Positions 33,900-41,922 of a stretch of DNA of 64,000 bases are shown here, one piece after another (the stretch's first letter is position 1; each line of letters opens with the position of its first letter). Position numbers and translations under genes: made by a program. Location of the stretch: positions 3,162,001 through 3,226,000 of the forward strand of contig OZ240673.1 of the NCBI GenBank assembly GCA_965198755.1. Direction: 5' to 3'. This DNA comes from BOG-908 sp963692875 (GTDB lineage Bacteria; Pseudomonadota; Alphaproteobacteria; Acetobacterales; Acetobacteraceae). The notes under the pieces were generated by a model. The model had not been told where the DNA came from. It worked only from the letters and a program-made list of their open reading frames with translations, and ran no database searches.

Positions 33900-35807
33900 A
33901 TGTCCGCCACCGCCCAGCTGTCCCACGCCGACACAGCAAAACTCCAGCGCGGCCTGCCGAAGATGGGCGCGCTGCTCGGCGTGCTGGGCGTGGTCTACGG
34001 CGACATCGGCACCAGCCCGCTCTACGCGCTCAAGGCGACGGTGGCCCTGTTCAACCCGCTCAAGATCAGTGACGGCGAGATCCTCGGCTGCCTTTCGCTG
34101 ATCTTCTGGTCGCTGATCCTCATCGTCACGGTGAAATACGTGATGCTGGTGATGCGGGCCGACAACCGCGGCGAAGGCGGCATTCTCGCACTGATGGCGC
34201 TGGCCCAGCGCGTGGTGACCACGCCCAGGCTGCACCGCATCGTGGCGCTGATCGGCATCGGCGGCGCCTGCCTGATCTTCGGCGACGGCGTGATCACGCC
34301 TGCCGTCTCCGTGCTCGGCGCCATCGAGGGGCTCGAGGTCACCATCCCGCAGGCGAGCTCGCTCGTCCTGCCGCTCTCCATCGCCATCATCCTCGCCCTG
34401 TTCGCGGTGCAGTCGCGCGGCACCGGCGCGGTCGGGCGCATCTTCGGGCCGGTGATGGTGGTCTGGTTCGCCACCATCGGCGTGCTGGGTGCGCTCGAGA
34501 TCGCGCGCGAGCCCTTCGTGTTGCAGGCCATGCTGCCGCAGCAGGGCATCATCTTCATCATCCACCACGGCTTGTTCGCCTTCGTGGCGCTGGGCGCCGT
34601 GGTGCTGGCGGTGACCGGTGCGGAGGCGCTGTACGCCGACATGGGCCATTTCGGCGCCAGCCCCATCCGCTACGCCTGGCTGTTCTTCGTGCTGCCGTGC
34701 CTGCTGCTCAACTATTTCGGCCAGGGCGCGCTGATCATCTCCAACCGCGCGGCCGCCGAGAACCCGTTCTTCCTGCTCGGCCCGCTGTGGCTGCGCCTGC
34801 CGCTGCTGATCCTGGCCGCTATGGCATCGGTCATCGCCAGCCAGGCGCTGATCTCCGGCGGCTACTCCATCGCGCGGCAATGCATGCAGATGGGATTCCT
34901 GCCTCGGATGGCGGTGCGCCACACCAGCACCACCGAGGAAGGCCAGATCTACCTGCCGCAGGTGAACAACGCATTGCTCGTCGGCGTGCTGATCCTGGTG
35001 CTGGCGTTCCGCAGCAGTGACGCGCTGGCCTCGGCCTACGGCATCGCGGTGACCGGCACGTTCCTGTGCACCTGCGTGCTGGCCACCATCGTCTTCCGCC
35101 GGCAATTCGGCTGGCCGCGCTGGGCCGCGCTGGGCGTGTGGGGCGGCTTCTTCCTGATCGACTTCGTGTTCTTCTCCGCCAACTCGCTGAAGGTGATCGA
35201 AGGCGGCTGGGTGCCGCTGGTGCTCGGCATCGCCCTGATGGCGATGATGACTACCTGGAAGGCCGGCCGCGACCTGATGTTGAGCCGCTGGAAGCAGGAC
35301 AGCCTGCCATTGGCGAGCTTCCTCGCCCGCCTGCCGCAGTCGCGCACCATCCGCGTGCCTGGCCTGGCCGTGTTCCTGACCGGCAACCCGGACTACGTGC
35401 CCGCCGCCCTGCTGCACAACCTCAAGCACAACAAGGTACTGCACGAGCGCGTGCTGTTCGTCACCGTCTCCACGCTGGACGAACCCGAAGCCGGCGCCGC
35501 GCGGCGCACCGAGGTGACCGAACTCGCACCCGGTATCCACCGCGTGCAGCTGCGCTACGGCTTCATGGAAAGCCCCAACGTGCCGCGCGCGCTGGAGGAC
35601 CTGAAGTCCCGCGGGGTGGACTACGACGCGATGCAGGTGAGCTACTTCCTCGGCCGCGAAGTGTTGGTGCGCGCGATGGCGCCGAAGATGTCGACTTGGC
35701 GGACCTGGCTGTTCCTGCTGATGGCACGCAATGCGGTGCCGGCTACGGAGTTCTTCAGGATACCGAGCGATCGGGTGGTGGAGCTCGGGGTGAGAGTCGC
35801 GATTTAG
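33900..35807 (+). CDS. kup: Low-affinity potassium transporter Kup
   Basis: 635 residues with about 12 membrane segments in the first 430. VLGVVYGDIGTSPLYALKA is the diagnostic N-terminal motif; YADMGHFGASPIRYAWLFFV and SGGYSIARQCMQMGFLPRM follow. Soluble C-terminal tail of about 170 residues. K+/H+ symport. Its TAG stop is directly followed by AHP copy 15. Confidence 0.96.
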   Translation: MSATAQLSHADTAKLQRGLPKMGALLGVLGVVYGDIGTSPLYALKATVALFNPLKISDGEILGCLSLIFWSLILIVTVKYVMLVMRADNRGEGGILALMALAQRVVTTPRLHRIVALIGIGGACLIFGDGVITPAVSVLGAIEGLEVTIPQASSLVLPLSIAIILALFAVQSRGTGAVGRIFGPVMVVWFATIGVLGALEIAREPFVLQAMLPQQGIIFIIHHGLFAFVALGAVVLAVTGAEALYADMGHFGASPIRYAWLFFVLPCLLLNYFGQGALIISNRAAAENPFFLLGPLWLRLPLLILAAMASVIASQALISGGYSIARQCMQMGFLPRMAVRHTSTTEEGQIYLPQVNNALLVGVLILVLAFRSSDALASAYGIAVTGTFLCTCVLATIVFRRQFGWPRWAALGVWGGFFLIDFVFFSANSLKVIEGGWVPLVLGIALMAMMTTWKAGRDLMLSRWKQDSLPLASFLARLPQSRTIRVPGLAVFLTGNPDYVPAALLHNLKHNKVLHERVLFVTVSTLDEPEAGAARRTEVTELAPGIHRVQLRYGFMESPNVPRALEDLKSRGVDYDAMQVSYFLGREVLVRAMAPKMSTWRTWLFLLMARNAVPATEFFRIPSDRVVELGVRVAI

Positions 35808-35946
35808 GCAAGGAAGCAAGCGGTTCTTTTTTGAAAAAAAGAACCAAAAAACTTTTGTTCCCTTGAGTACTCGCTGAAGGAAACTCCGCGACAGCCGGAC
35901 CAAAAGTTTTTTGCTGCTTTTTTTCAAAAAAGCAGGCCTTGCTTTC
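35808..35946 (-). repeat. AHP palindromic element, copy 15 (R)
   Basis: Complete, starting on the base after the kup stop. Left hairpin GTTCTTTTTT / AAAAAAGAAC, centre CTCCGCGACAGC, right hairpin CTGCTTTTTTT / AAAAAAGCAG (compensated variant). Confidence 0.94.
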
Positions 35947-35972
35947 TGCCCCGAACGCGGCCCGCCCGCATC

Positions 35973-36542
35973 GTGCGGCGGCCTTCAACGAGCGAGGAGA
36001 CCACCCCTATATCGCCCGAGAAAAATGATCGCGTTGGCCAACAAACTTGGCACTTGGCGCAAATCAACGTCGGTCGGCTCGTGGTACCTCGGGGCCATCC
36101 GGGCGTGGCACCCTTCTTCGACGCGCTGGACCGGATCAACGCGCTCGCCGACGCCTCGCAAGGTCTGATCTGGCGGCTGCAGGACGAAAGCGGCAACGCG
36201 ACCGGCCTGCAGACGACCGCCGACCCGTTGTTCATCGTCAACATGTCGGTCTGGGCGGATGCCGAGCAGCTCTTTGCGTTCGTCTACCGCAGCGCGCACG
36301 CACCGGAGATGGCCCGCCGCCGCGAGTATTTCGAACGTTTCGAGGGTGCGTACCAGGCATTGTGGTGGGTGCCTGCAAGCCACCGCCCGACGATCGACGA
36401 AGGCCTCGCGCGGCTTTGGCGCCTCGACCGTTACGGGCCTACACCGCAGGCTTTCACCTTCAAGTCACGCTTCCCCCACCCGGATGCGGAAGGTGCGCCG
36501 GTCGACATGCAGCCTGATCCCTGGTGCGTCGGGCGGGCGTGA
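35973..36542 (+). CDS. DUF3291 domain protein
   Basis: Up to 189 residues. WHLAQINVGRLVVPRGHPGV, FFDALDRINALADASQGLIW, DPLFIVNMSVWADAEQLFAF and PASHRPTIDEGLARLWRLDRYGPTPQAFTFKSRF match DUF3291, a dimeric alpha/beta-barrel-like family. No enzymatic role is established. The start is uncertain: GTG at 35973 is the first available, but homology begins only near WHLAQ, so a TTG close to 36034-36054 is possible. Isolated between two AHP elements. Confidence 0.8.
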   Translation: MRRPSTSEETTPISPEKNDRVGQQTWHLAQINVGRLVVPRGHPGVAPFFDALDRINALADASQGLIWRLQDESGNATGLQTTADPLFIVNMSVWADAEQLFAFVYRSAHAPEMARRREYFERFEGAYQALWWVPASHRPTIDEGLARLWRLDRYGPTPQAFTFKSRFPHPDAEGAPVDMQPDPWCVGRA

Positions 36543-36560
36543 CCGGCACGCCGATTTAGC

Positions 36561-36709
36561 AGAAGCAAGGCCTTCTTCTTCGAAAGAAAGAAGCAATAGG
36601 CTTTTGTGCGCGCTGTCGCGGACAGCTGAAACGACACGCCTCCGCACAGCACAGGCGACGGAGACAAGACTTTGTGGTTCTTTTTTCAAGAAGAACCGCT
36701 TGCTTGTCT
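36561..36709 (+). repeat. AHP palindromic element, copy 16 (F)
   Basis: Complete, somewhat diverged: hairpin CTTCTTCTTCG / AAAGAAAGAAG, centre GCTGTCGCGGACAGCTGAAA, right hairpin GTTCTTTTTTC / AAGAAGAAC. Confidence 0.9.
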
Positions 36710-36833
36710 GAGGTCCGGCAAAACCTGCAAACACCCGCTCTCATACCAACCGCCCAATAGGATGACTCGCGATTGTACCCACGCGGCTGATTTTGTGATT
36801 CTCTGGTCTGGTCATCCGATTCGGGGGTCAGAA

Positions 36834-37343
36834 ATGAGCAAGCCGGTGCCGGTCACGCGTCTAGACAGATCAGCTTTTGACCTGCGCCGTGAGGCGTCGC
36901 GCTGCAATGATGGAGCGGTCGTGCGGCGCTTATTGGCGATTGCGCTCGTGCTGGAAGGGCGGCCGCGGACCGAGGCCGCCGAGGCCTGCGGCATGGACCG
37001 GCAGACGCTGCGCGATTGGGTGCACCACTACAACGAGGAAGGCCTCGACGGCCTGGCCAACCGTCGCAGTCCAGGCCGTCCGGCGCAGTTGACGCCTGAG
37101 CAGCTCGCGGCGTTCAAGGCGCTGGTGGAGCAAGGTCCCGATCTGGCGCGGGACGGCGTTGTCCGTTGGCGATGCAGCGATCTGCAGGCGCGCCTGCAGT
37201 CGGACTTCGCTGTGCACTATCATGAACGCAGCGTCGGCAAGTTGCTGGCCAGGCTGGCGTTCCGCAAGCTGAGCGTACGGCCGTTCCATCCCGAGCAGGA
37301 CCCGGCCGCCCAGGCGACACACAAAAAAACTTTGCCGACCTGA
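36834..37343 (+). CDS. IS630 transposase, N-terminal frame (orfA)
   Basis: 169 residues: a helix-turn-helix pair (EAAEACGMDRQTLRDWVHHY and GLDGLANRRSPGRPAQLT) that binds the inverted ends, ending soon after an A7 run. ATG at 36834. Probably made alone as a DNA-binding form and, by -1 frameshift, as the start of the full transposase. Confidence 0.88.
   Translation: MSKPVPVTRLDRSAFDLRREASRCNDGAVVRRLLAIALVLEGRPRTEAAEACGMDRQTLRDWVHHYNEEGLDGLANRRSPGRPAQLTPEQLAAFKALVEQGPDLARDGVVRWRCSDLQARLQSDFAVHYHERSVGKLLARLAFRKLSVRPFHPEQDPAAQATHKKTLPT
37323..37330 (+). promoter_or_regulatory. Probable -1 ribosomal frameshift site
   Basis: Seven As followed by C: zero-frame codons AAA AAA ACT run to a TGA 15 bases on, while slipping back one base gives AAA AAC TTT and opens the DDE frame without a break. 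Poly-A lysine-codon sites are standard slippery sequences. Confidence 0.75.
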
Positions 37344-37903
37344 TCGCGGCCGCCCTGCCGCCCCATGCCGCCGGCAAACCGCTCGAGATCTGGTGGCAGG
37401 ATGAAGCCCGCGTCGGCCAGCAGGGCACGCTGACCCGCGTGTGGGCGCCGCGCGGCAGCAGACCGGCTGCACCGCGCGATCGCCGCTACACCTGGGCCTA
37501 CCTATTTGGCGCGGTGTGCCCGGCGCGCGGCGTGGGTGCGGGGATCGTCATGCCTTCGGTCAACCTGGAAGCCATGAGCCAGCATCTTGCTGAAGTCAGC
37601 CGCCATGTTGCACCTGGCGCCCACTGCCTGATGCAGGTCGACGGCGCCGGCTGGCATCGGCCGTCCGAGCGCCTGATCGTGCCCTCAAACATCACGCTAC
37701 TGACCTTGCCGCCCTACTCGCCGGAACTCAATCCGGTTGAGAATGTCTGGCAATACCTCCGCAGTAATTGGCTCAGCCATCGCGTGTGGGACAGCTACGA
37801 AGAGATTGTCGACGCCTGCTGTGTCGCATGGAACGCATTGATGGCCATGCCAGAACGGCTAACCTCAATCGCCACCCGAGAATGGGCACAGGTCAGCGTT
37901 TAG
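37328..37903 (+). CDS. IS630 transposase, catalytic frame (orfB)
   Basis: Reads from the slippery run. IWWQDEARVGQQGTLTRVWA contains the first catalytic Asp, CLMQVDGAGWHRP the second and LPPYSPELNPVENVWQYLRS the Glu of the DDE triad. It has no good start of its own (internal GTG at 37439 would remove the first Asp), so it depends on frameshifting. The TAG stop overlaps the right inverted end. Confidence 0.88.
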   Translation, partial: NFADLIAAALPPHAAGKPLEIWWQDEARVGQQGTLTRVWAPRGSRPAAPRDRRYTWAYLFGAVCPARGVGAGIVMPSVNLEAMSQHLAEVSRHVAPGAHCLMQVDGAGWHRPSERLIVPSNITLLTLPPYSPELNPVENVWQYLRSNWLSHRVWDSYEEIVDACCVAWNALMAMPERLTSIATREWAQVSV

Positions 37904-37960
37904 GGCGGTTGGTATTACATCGCTTGTGTAATGCCAATAGGCCTGAAGGTTGACCGTTTC

Positions 37961-38099
37961 AAAGCAAGCAAGGCTTCTTTTTTGAAAAAAAGAAGCAAAA
38001 AACTTTTGACTCCGCTGTCGCGGACCTGTCCGGAGAGCGCGCGACAGCGGAGTCAAAAGTTTTTTGGTCCTTTTTTTCAAAAAAGGACTGCTTGCTTCT
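37961..38099 (+). repeat. AHP palindromic element, copy 17 (F)
   Basis: Complete. Left hairpin CTTCTTTTTT / AAAAAAAGAAG, centre GCTGTCGCGGACCTGTCC, right hairpin GTCCTTTTTTT / AAAAAAGGAC, another compensated stem. Confidence 0.94.
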
Positions 38100-38127
38100 A
38101 TCATAAAAGCATCGACGCCAACTGGTA

Positions 38128-38967
38128 CTAGGCTTGCTTTTCTGCAAGTCGCCGCGCTGCGCGCTCGACGTAAGTGCGGTCGACATCGACCCCGATCCCG
38201 GAACATCCCAGCTGCTCGGCCGCCAGCAGCGTCGTGCCGGTCCCCATGAACGGGTCCAGCACCAGCGCGTCCGCTTTGCCGTGCAGCATGATGCAGCGTT
38301 CCGGCAGCGACACCGGAAACCCCGCCGGGTGGTCGAACTTCTCCGTGCGCGACTGCACCGTTTTGTAGGGCAGGAACCAGACGTTGCCGGCGCACCGGCG
38401 GTCCCGCGCGTGCCCCCAGCGTGCGATGTTGGATTTGTGCTTGAACGGCACACCGACGGCGAGGCGGTCGATCGCCGTCCGGCCGGATTTGGTGAAGTGG
38501 AAGATGGCCTCGTGGTTGTTGTTGAGGAAGCGCGCGCTGTTGATCGGCTTGAAGTGCCCGAACGTGTCCTCACCCACGCTGACCGACTTCACCCAGACGA
38601 TCTGGTTCTGCAACGTGAGCGCGCGCCTGAACTGTGACGCAACTTCCATGGCGATCCACGGGTCCACGTTCGTGCTGCCGACGTTGAGAAACAGCGCGCC
38701 GTCATCCCGCAGCACGCGCGCGATCTCGGCGGCGACGCAGCCCATCCAGTCCAGGTAGGCGGCTTTCGGCATCCTATCGTCATGCGTGGAGTAGGCGACG
38801 CCGATGTTGTACGGCGGCGAGGTAACGCAGACGTCCACGCACCCGACGTCAAGCCGGCGCAAGTGTTCCAGGCAGTCGCCCAGGTGAAGCGTCTGCCGGC
38901 CCACCGACCAGCAAGTCGCGCCGAGTGTGGTGTCGCGCCGCGCTGCCCGGGCTGCTTCGATGCGCAT
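38128..38967 (-). CDS. Site-specific DNA methyltransferase (orphan)
   Basis: 279 residues. Catalytic motif VTSPPYNIGVAY near residue 50 precedes the SAM motif LVLDPFMGTGTTLLAAEQLG near 235, i.e. the beta-class order. TSPPY suggests N4-cytosine or N6-adenine specificity. The target domain in between includes NNNHEAIFHFTKSG. No restriction endonuclease or specificity gene is nearby, so it is probably solitary, perhaps regulatory or mobile-element derived. Sits just beyond the insertion sequence. Confidence 0.88.
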   Translation of the reverse strand: MRIEAARAARRDTTLGATCWSVGRQTLHLGDCLEHLRRLDVGCVDVCVTSPPYNIGVAYSTHDDRMPKAAYLDWMGCVAAEIARVLRDDGALFLNVGSTNVDPWIAMEVASQFRRALTLQNQIVWVKSVSVGEDTFGHFKPINSARFLNNNHEAIFHFTKSGRTAIDRLAVGVPFKHKSNIARWGHARDRRCAGNVWFLPYKTVQSRTEKFDHPAGFPVSLPERCIMLHGKADALVLDPFMGTGTTLLAAEQLGCSGIGVDVDRTYVERAARRLAEKQA

Positions 38968-39039
38968 TGGTCCCGGCCATCCTCATGTGCGACCAGGCAA
39001 AGTCCACACCGCATGCCCGCGCCGCAAGCCCCCTCATGC

Positions 39040-39112
39040 AGAACCAAACCGCGACAGCCGTCCCAAAAGCTTTTTGCTTCTTTTTCTCGAAAAAGAAGGC
39101 CTTGCTTGCTTG
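39040..39112 (-). repeat. AHP half-element, copy 18 (R right half)
   Basis: Centre CCGCGACAGCC, hairpin CTTCTTTTTC / GAAAAAGAAG, tip GGCCTTGCTTGCTTGCC. The left arm is missing. Ends 4 bp from the neighbouring stop codon. Confidence 0.85.
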
Positions 39113-39116
39113 CCTC

Positions 39117-39890
39117 TTACTGCGCCACGAAAACAAACACCCGATGCCCCACCTTCAGCATCGTCCCTGGAAACTGCCGCGCCAGCAACCGCCTCAGCGC
39201 CGCGTCGAACCGCTCCAGCTCCCCCTTGTCCATCGCCGGCGCCCCGCGCTGGCTGGCCCGCACGCGCCCGCGCCAGGCGCCCGGCGTGTAGGACAATTCG
39301 GCGGTGAACCCGAACACCTCCCAGCGCGTGAACCCGGCCAGCACCAGCTCCTCCGTCCAGTCCGGAAAGACGAAGCTGCTGGGCCCGTCCTCGCCGGGGC
39401 CGTAGCGGTCCAGCAGGCGCAGCGTGGCGGCCCCGACGGACCCTGGTGCCGCGTGCCAGTCCAGGTGTGCCACCACCAGCCGCCCGCCTGGCCGCAGCAG
39501 CCGCCGCGCTTCCCGTGCGGCGGCCGGCCGGTTGAACAGGTGCCAGGCGGTGCCGGCCGCAACCACGTCGAAGCTGGTGTCGGGCAACTTCGTCGCCTCC
39601 GCCCGAACCCGCACGTAGGTGGGGCGCACCACCTCGCCGGCGTTGGCCCGCTCGGCCACCGCGAGCAGGCGAGCGGAGAAGTCCACGCCGGTCACCAGGC
39701 AGCCGCGCCGGGCGAACTCGCGCGCCAGCAGGCCGGTGCCGGTGCCCATGTCCAGCAAGCGCTGGCCGGGCAAGCCGATCTGCATGGCGTGCAGGCGGCG
39801 GAAGAACTCGGGCGGGAAGCCCTGGCGGTGGGCGGCGTAGTCTTCCGCGGCCAGGCCGTAATCGATCGGGGTGTCGTATGGCCTTGGCAT
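39117..39890 (-). CDS. Class I SAM-dependent methyltransferase
   Basis: 257 residues: RLLDMGTGTGLLAREFARRG (motif I) near residue 48, VTGVDFSARLLAVA (motif II), DVVAAGTAWHLFNRPAA (motif IV), RLLRPGGRLVVAHLDW (motif VI). Small-molecule methyltransferase type (UbiE/COQ5-like); substrate unknown. ATG at 39890 excludes the element-derived leader upstream. Divergent from the MarR regulator, which may control it. Confidence 0.85.
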   Translation of the reverse strand: MPRPYDTPIDYGLAAEDYAAHRQGFPPEFFRRLHAMQIGLPGQRLLDMGTGTGLLAREFARRGCLVTGVDFSARLLAVAERANAGEVVRPTYVRVRAEATKLPDTSFDVVAAGTAWHLFNRPAAAREARRLLRPGGRLVVAHLDWHAAPGSVGAATLRLLDRYGPGEDGPSSFVFPDWTEELVLAGFTRWEVFGFTAELSYTPGAWRGRVRASQRGAPAMDKGELERFDAALRRLLARQFPGTMLKVGHRVFVFVAQ

Positions 39891-39892
39891 GA

Positions 39893-40023
39893 GAAAGGAA
39901 GGAAGGCCTTCTTTTTCGAGGAAAGAAGCAGAAAGCTTTTGTTGCGGCTGTCGCGGACCGGTCTGCACAGGTGTACTCAGGAAACAAAAGTTACGCGGTT
40001 CTTCAAAAAGAACATCCTTCCTC
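39893..40023 (+). repeat. AHP element, copy 19 (F), right arm decayed
   Basis: Left hairpin CTTCTTTTTCG / GAAAGAAG, centre GGCTGTCGCGGACCGG, right hairpin shortened to GTTCTTC / AAAAAGAAC, tip ATCCTTCCTCC. Occupies the divergent promoter gap of the methyltransferase and marR genes. Confidence 0.85.
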
Positions 40024-40038
40024 CTGCAAAGTCAGCCC

Positions 40039-40554
40039 ATGCCCGACCCAGCCCCAGGCGCCAGCCTTCTTTTCCTGCGCGAGGAGCAGGTGCGACAGGC
40101 ACAGGATCTGCTGTTCCTGGCCTGGCGCGACCTATCCGCCAGCGTGGACCCCGTGCTGCAGGAGCTGGGGCTGGGCCGCGCCCACCACCGCGTGCTGCAC
40201 ATGGTCGGCCGCGCGCCGGGCCTGACCGTCACCGACCTGCTCGACGTACTCGGCATCACCAAGCAGAGCCTCTCGCGCGTGCTCGTGCCGCTACAGGACC
40301 AGGGCCTCATCAGCCAGACGCCCGGCCGCGCCGACCGCCGCCAGCGCCTGCTTCGCCTGACACCGGCCGGCGAGGCGCTGGAACGCCGCTTGTTCGAGTG
40401 CCAGCGCGAACGCCTGCTCGCCGCCTACCGGGAAGCCGGCGGTCCGGCGGTGGACGGCTTCCGCCGCGTGCTGCGGGCGATGATCGGCCGGCCTGGCCAG
40501 GCGTGGCTCGACGAAACGGGTGATGCGGGGCGCGGGACGCGTGCTAGGGTTTAG
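40039..40554 (+). CDS. MarR-family transcriptional regulator
   Basis: 171 residues with a winged helix-turn-helix: HRVLHMVGRAPGLTVTDLLD, LGITKQSLSRVLVPLQDQGL (recognition helix) and wing QTPGRADRRQRLLRLTPAGE. Typical MarR dimers sense small phenolics. ATG at 40039 follows the decayed element arm. Likely controls itself or the divergent methyltransferase (inference). Confidence 0.9.
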   Translation: MPDPAPGASLLFLREEQVRQAQDLLFLAWRDLSASVDPVLQELGLGRAHHRVLHMVGRAPGLTVTDLLDVLGITKQSLSRVLVPLQDQGLISQTPGRADRRQRLLRLTPAGEALERRLFECQRERLLAAYREAGGPAVDGFRRVLRAMIGRPGQAWLDETGDAGRGTRARV

Positions 40555-40684
40555 GAAGTAAGAAAGGCGTTCTTTTTTGAAAAAAAGAACCAAAAAACTT
40601 TTATCACCTGGCGCGCGCGTTGCGGGAGACTCCGCGACAGCGCGGGACAAACGTTTTTTGCTTCTTTTTTTCACAAAAGAAGAA
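40555..40684 (-). repeat. AHP palindromic element, copy 20 (R)
   Basis: Begins on the base after the marR stop: tip GAAGTAAGAAAGG, hairpin GTTCTTTTTT / AAAAAAGAAC, centre CTCCGCGACAGC, right hairpin CTTCTTTTTTT / CAAAAGAAG, degraded tip. Confidence 0.9.
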
Positions 40685-40701
40685 TCTGCCGGGCCTCTCC
40701 G

Positions 40702-41397
40702 ATGACCGAAGACTCCCACATCCTGGTCGTCGACGACGACTCCCGCCTGCGCACCCTCCTCAGCCGCTACCTCGCCGAAAACGGCTTCCGCGTCAGCACC
40801 GCCAGCACCGCCGGCGACGCGCGCGACAAGATGCGCTTCCTGGCCCCCGACGCCCTCGTGCTCGACGTGATGATGCCCGGCGAAACCGGCCTCGCGCTGA
40901 CCGCCTCGCTGCGCGCCGAACGCGCCGGCGTACCCATCCTGCTGCTGACCGCCCGCGGGGCCCCGGAAGACCGCATCGCCGGCTTCGAAAGCGGCGCCGA
41001 CGACTACCTCGGCAAACCCTTCGAGCCGCGCGAACTCGTCCTGCGCCTGCGCGCCATGCTGCGCCGCTCCGCCGCCGCCCCGGCCGAGCCCAGCACCGGC
41101 CCGCTTCGCCTAGGCCCGCTCAGCTTCGACCAGGCGCGCGCCGAACTCTCCGGCCCGGACGGCCCGATGCACCTCACCGGCGGCGAGAGCGCGCTGCTCG
41201 CCGCCCTGGCCGCCAAGCCCAACGAGGTGCTCTCCCGCGAAGACATCGCCGCGGCGCTGGCCATGGACGAAACCGGCGAACGCGCCATCGACGTGCAGGT
41301 GACCCGCCTGCGCCGCAAGATCGAGGCCGACCCGCGTGAGCCGCGCTTCCTGCACACGGTGCGCGGGCGTGGCTACACACTCAAGCCAGGGATTTGA
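40702..41397 (+). CDS. OmpR-family response regulator
   Basis: 231 residues. Receiver domain with acidic pair ILVVDDDSR, phosphoacceptor in ALVLDVMMPGETG near Asp55 and Lys in DDYLGKPFEPREL; C-terminal winged helix ending in VQVTRLRRKIEADPREPRFLHTVRGRGYTL. Its partner is the kinase at 41923, separated by 525 bp that hold two AHP elements. Confidence 0.95.
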   Translation: MTEDSHILVVDDDSRLRTLLSRYLAENGFRVSTASTAGDARDKMRFLAPDALVLDVMMPGETGLALTASLRAERAGVPILLLTARGAPEDRIAGFESGADDYLGKPFEPRELVLRLRAMLRRSAAAPAEPSTGPLRLGPLSFDQARAELSGPDGPMHLTGGESALLAALAAKPNEVLSREDIAAALAMDETGERAIDVQVTRLRRKIEADPREPRFLHTVRGRGYTLKPGI

Positions 41398-41418
41398 CGG
41401 GGTATGCCGAAAGTCCGA

Positions 41419-41521
41419 GGCAAGTTAAGGCAAGGCAAGCAGTTCTTTTTTGAAAAAAAGAACCAAAAAACTTTTGCTTTTTTAGGGCGCGCGCTGGTGC
41501 GGCTTGCGGTTTCGGCTTTCA
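41419..41521 (-). repeat. AHP half-element, copy 21 (R left half)
   Basis: Tip GGCAAGGCAAGC, hairpin GTTCTTTTTT / AAAAAAGAAC, then GGGCGCGCGCTGG. No right arm; about 180 bp of unrelated, gene-free DNA follow before the next copy. Confidence 0.85.
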
Positions 41522-41701
41522 CCGACCGGCCGGCTCGACCGTCAGGAATGGGCCGCCCCACCCGCCCATCAGGTCAGTGGGCGTTCCTCAAGCCGTCATC
41601 CAAACGAACTTGGCGTCACCTGCCCGAAACCTGTTGGACCATACCCGCAGCCCGAGACGCTAAGTCATTCAGGCCTGCGAGGATCTCGGCCGACGGAGAA
41701 A

Positions 41702-41838
41702 AGGCAAGGCCTGCTTCTTTAAAGATAAGCAGCAAAAAACTTTTGCTCCTGCTGTCGCGGACTCTCCCCCACCATGCTCTCCAAGAAACAAAAGTTTTTT
41801 GGTTCTCTTTTTCAAAAAAGAACCGCTTGCCTTGCTTT
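41702..41838 (+). repeat. AHP palindromic element, copy 22 (F)
   Basis: Left hairpin CTGCTTCTTT / AAAGATAAGCAG, centre GCTGTCGCGGACTCTCCC, right hairpin GTTCTCTTTTT / AAAAAAGAAC. Lies between response regulator and kinase genes. Confidence 0.92.
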
Positions 41839-41922
41839 CCACCGCTCAATGTTTCGGGACCTCGGGCATGACGCTGCCCTTAGGCAAGCGTCGGCCGTCA
41901 TTACGGGCTCGGCCACTCACGC

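Larger units (their letters stand above)
36747..37912 (+). mobile_element. IS630-family insertion sequence (1166 bp)
   Basis: Bounded by inverted ends CCAACCGCCC (36747-36756) and GGGCGGTTGG (37903-37912), each flanked by TA (36745-36746 and 37913-37914), the target duplicated by this family. The ends extend imperfectly for about ten more bases. Contains two overlapping frames encoding one transposase. It is the only insertion sequence in the window and looks recent because ends and DDE residues are intact. Confidence 0.92.

Noticed and set aside
37439..37903. Independent transposase starting at GTG 37439
   Set aside because: That start would drop the first catalytic Asp; frameshift expression from 36834 explains both frames.
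38128..38967. Restriction-modification system
   Set aside because: Only a methyltransferase is present; no endonuclease or specificity gene is nearby.
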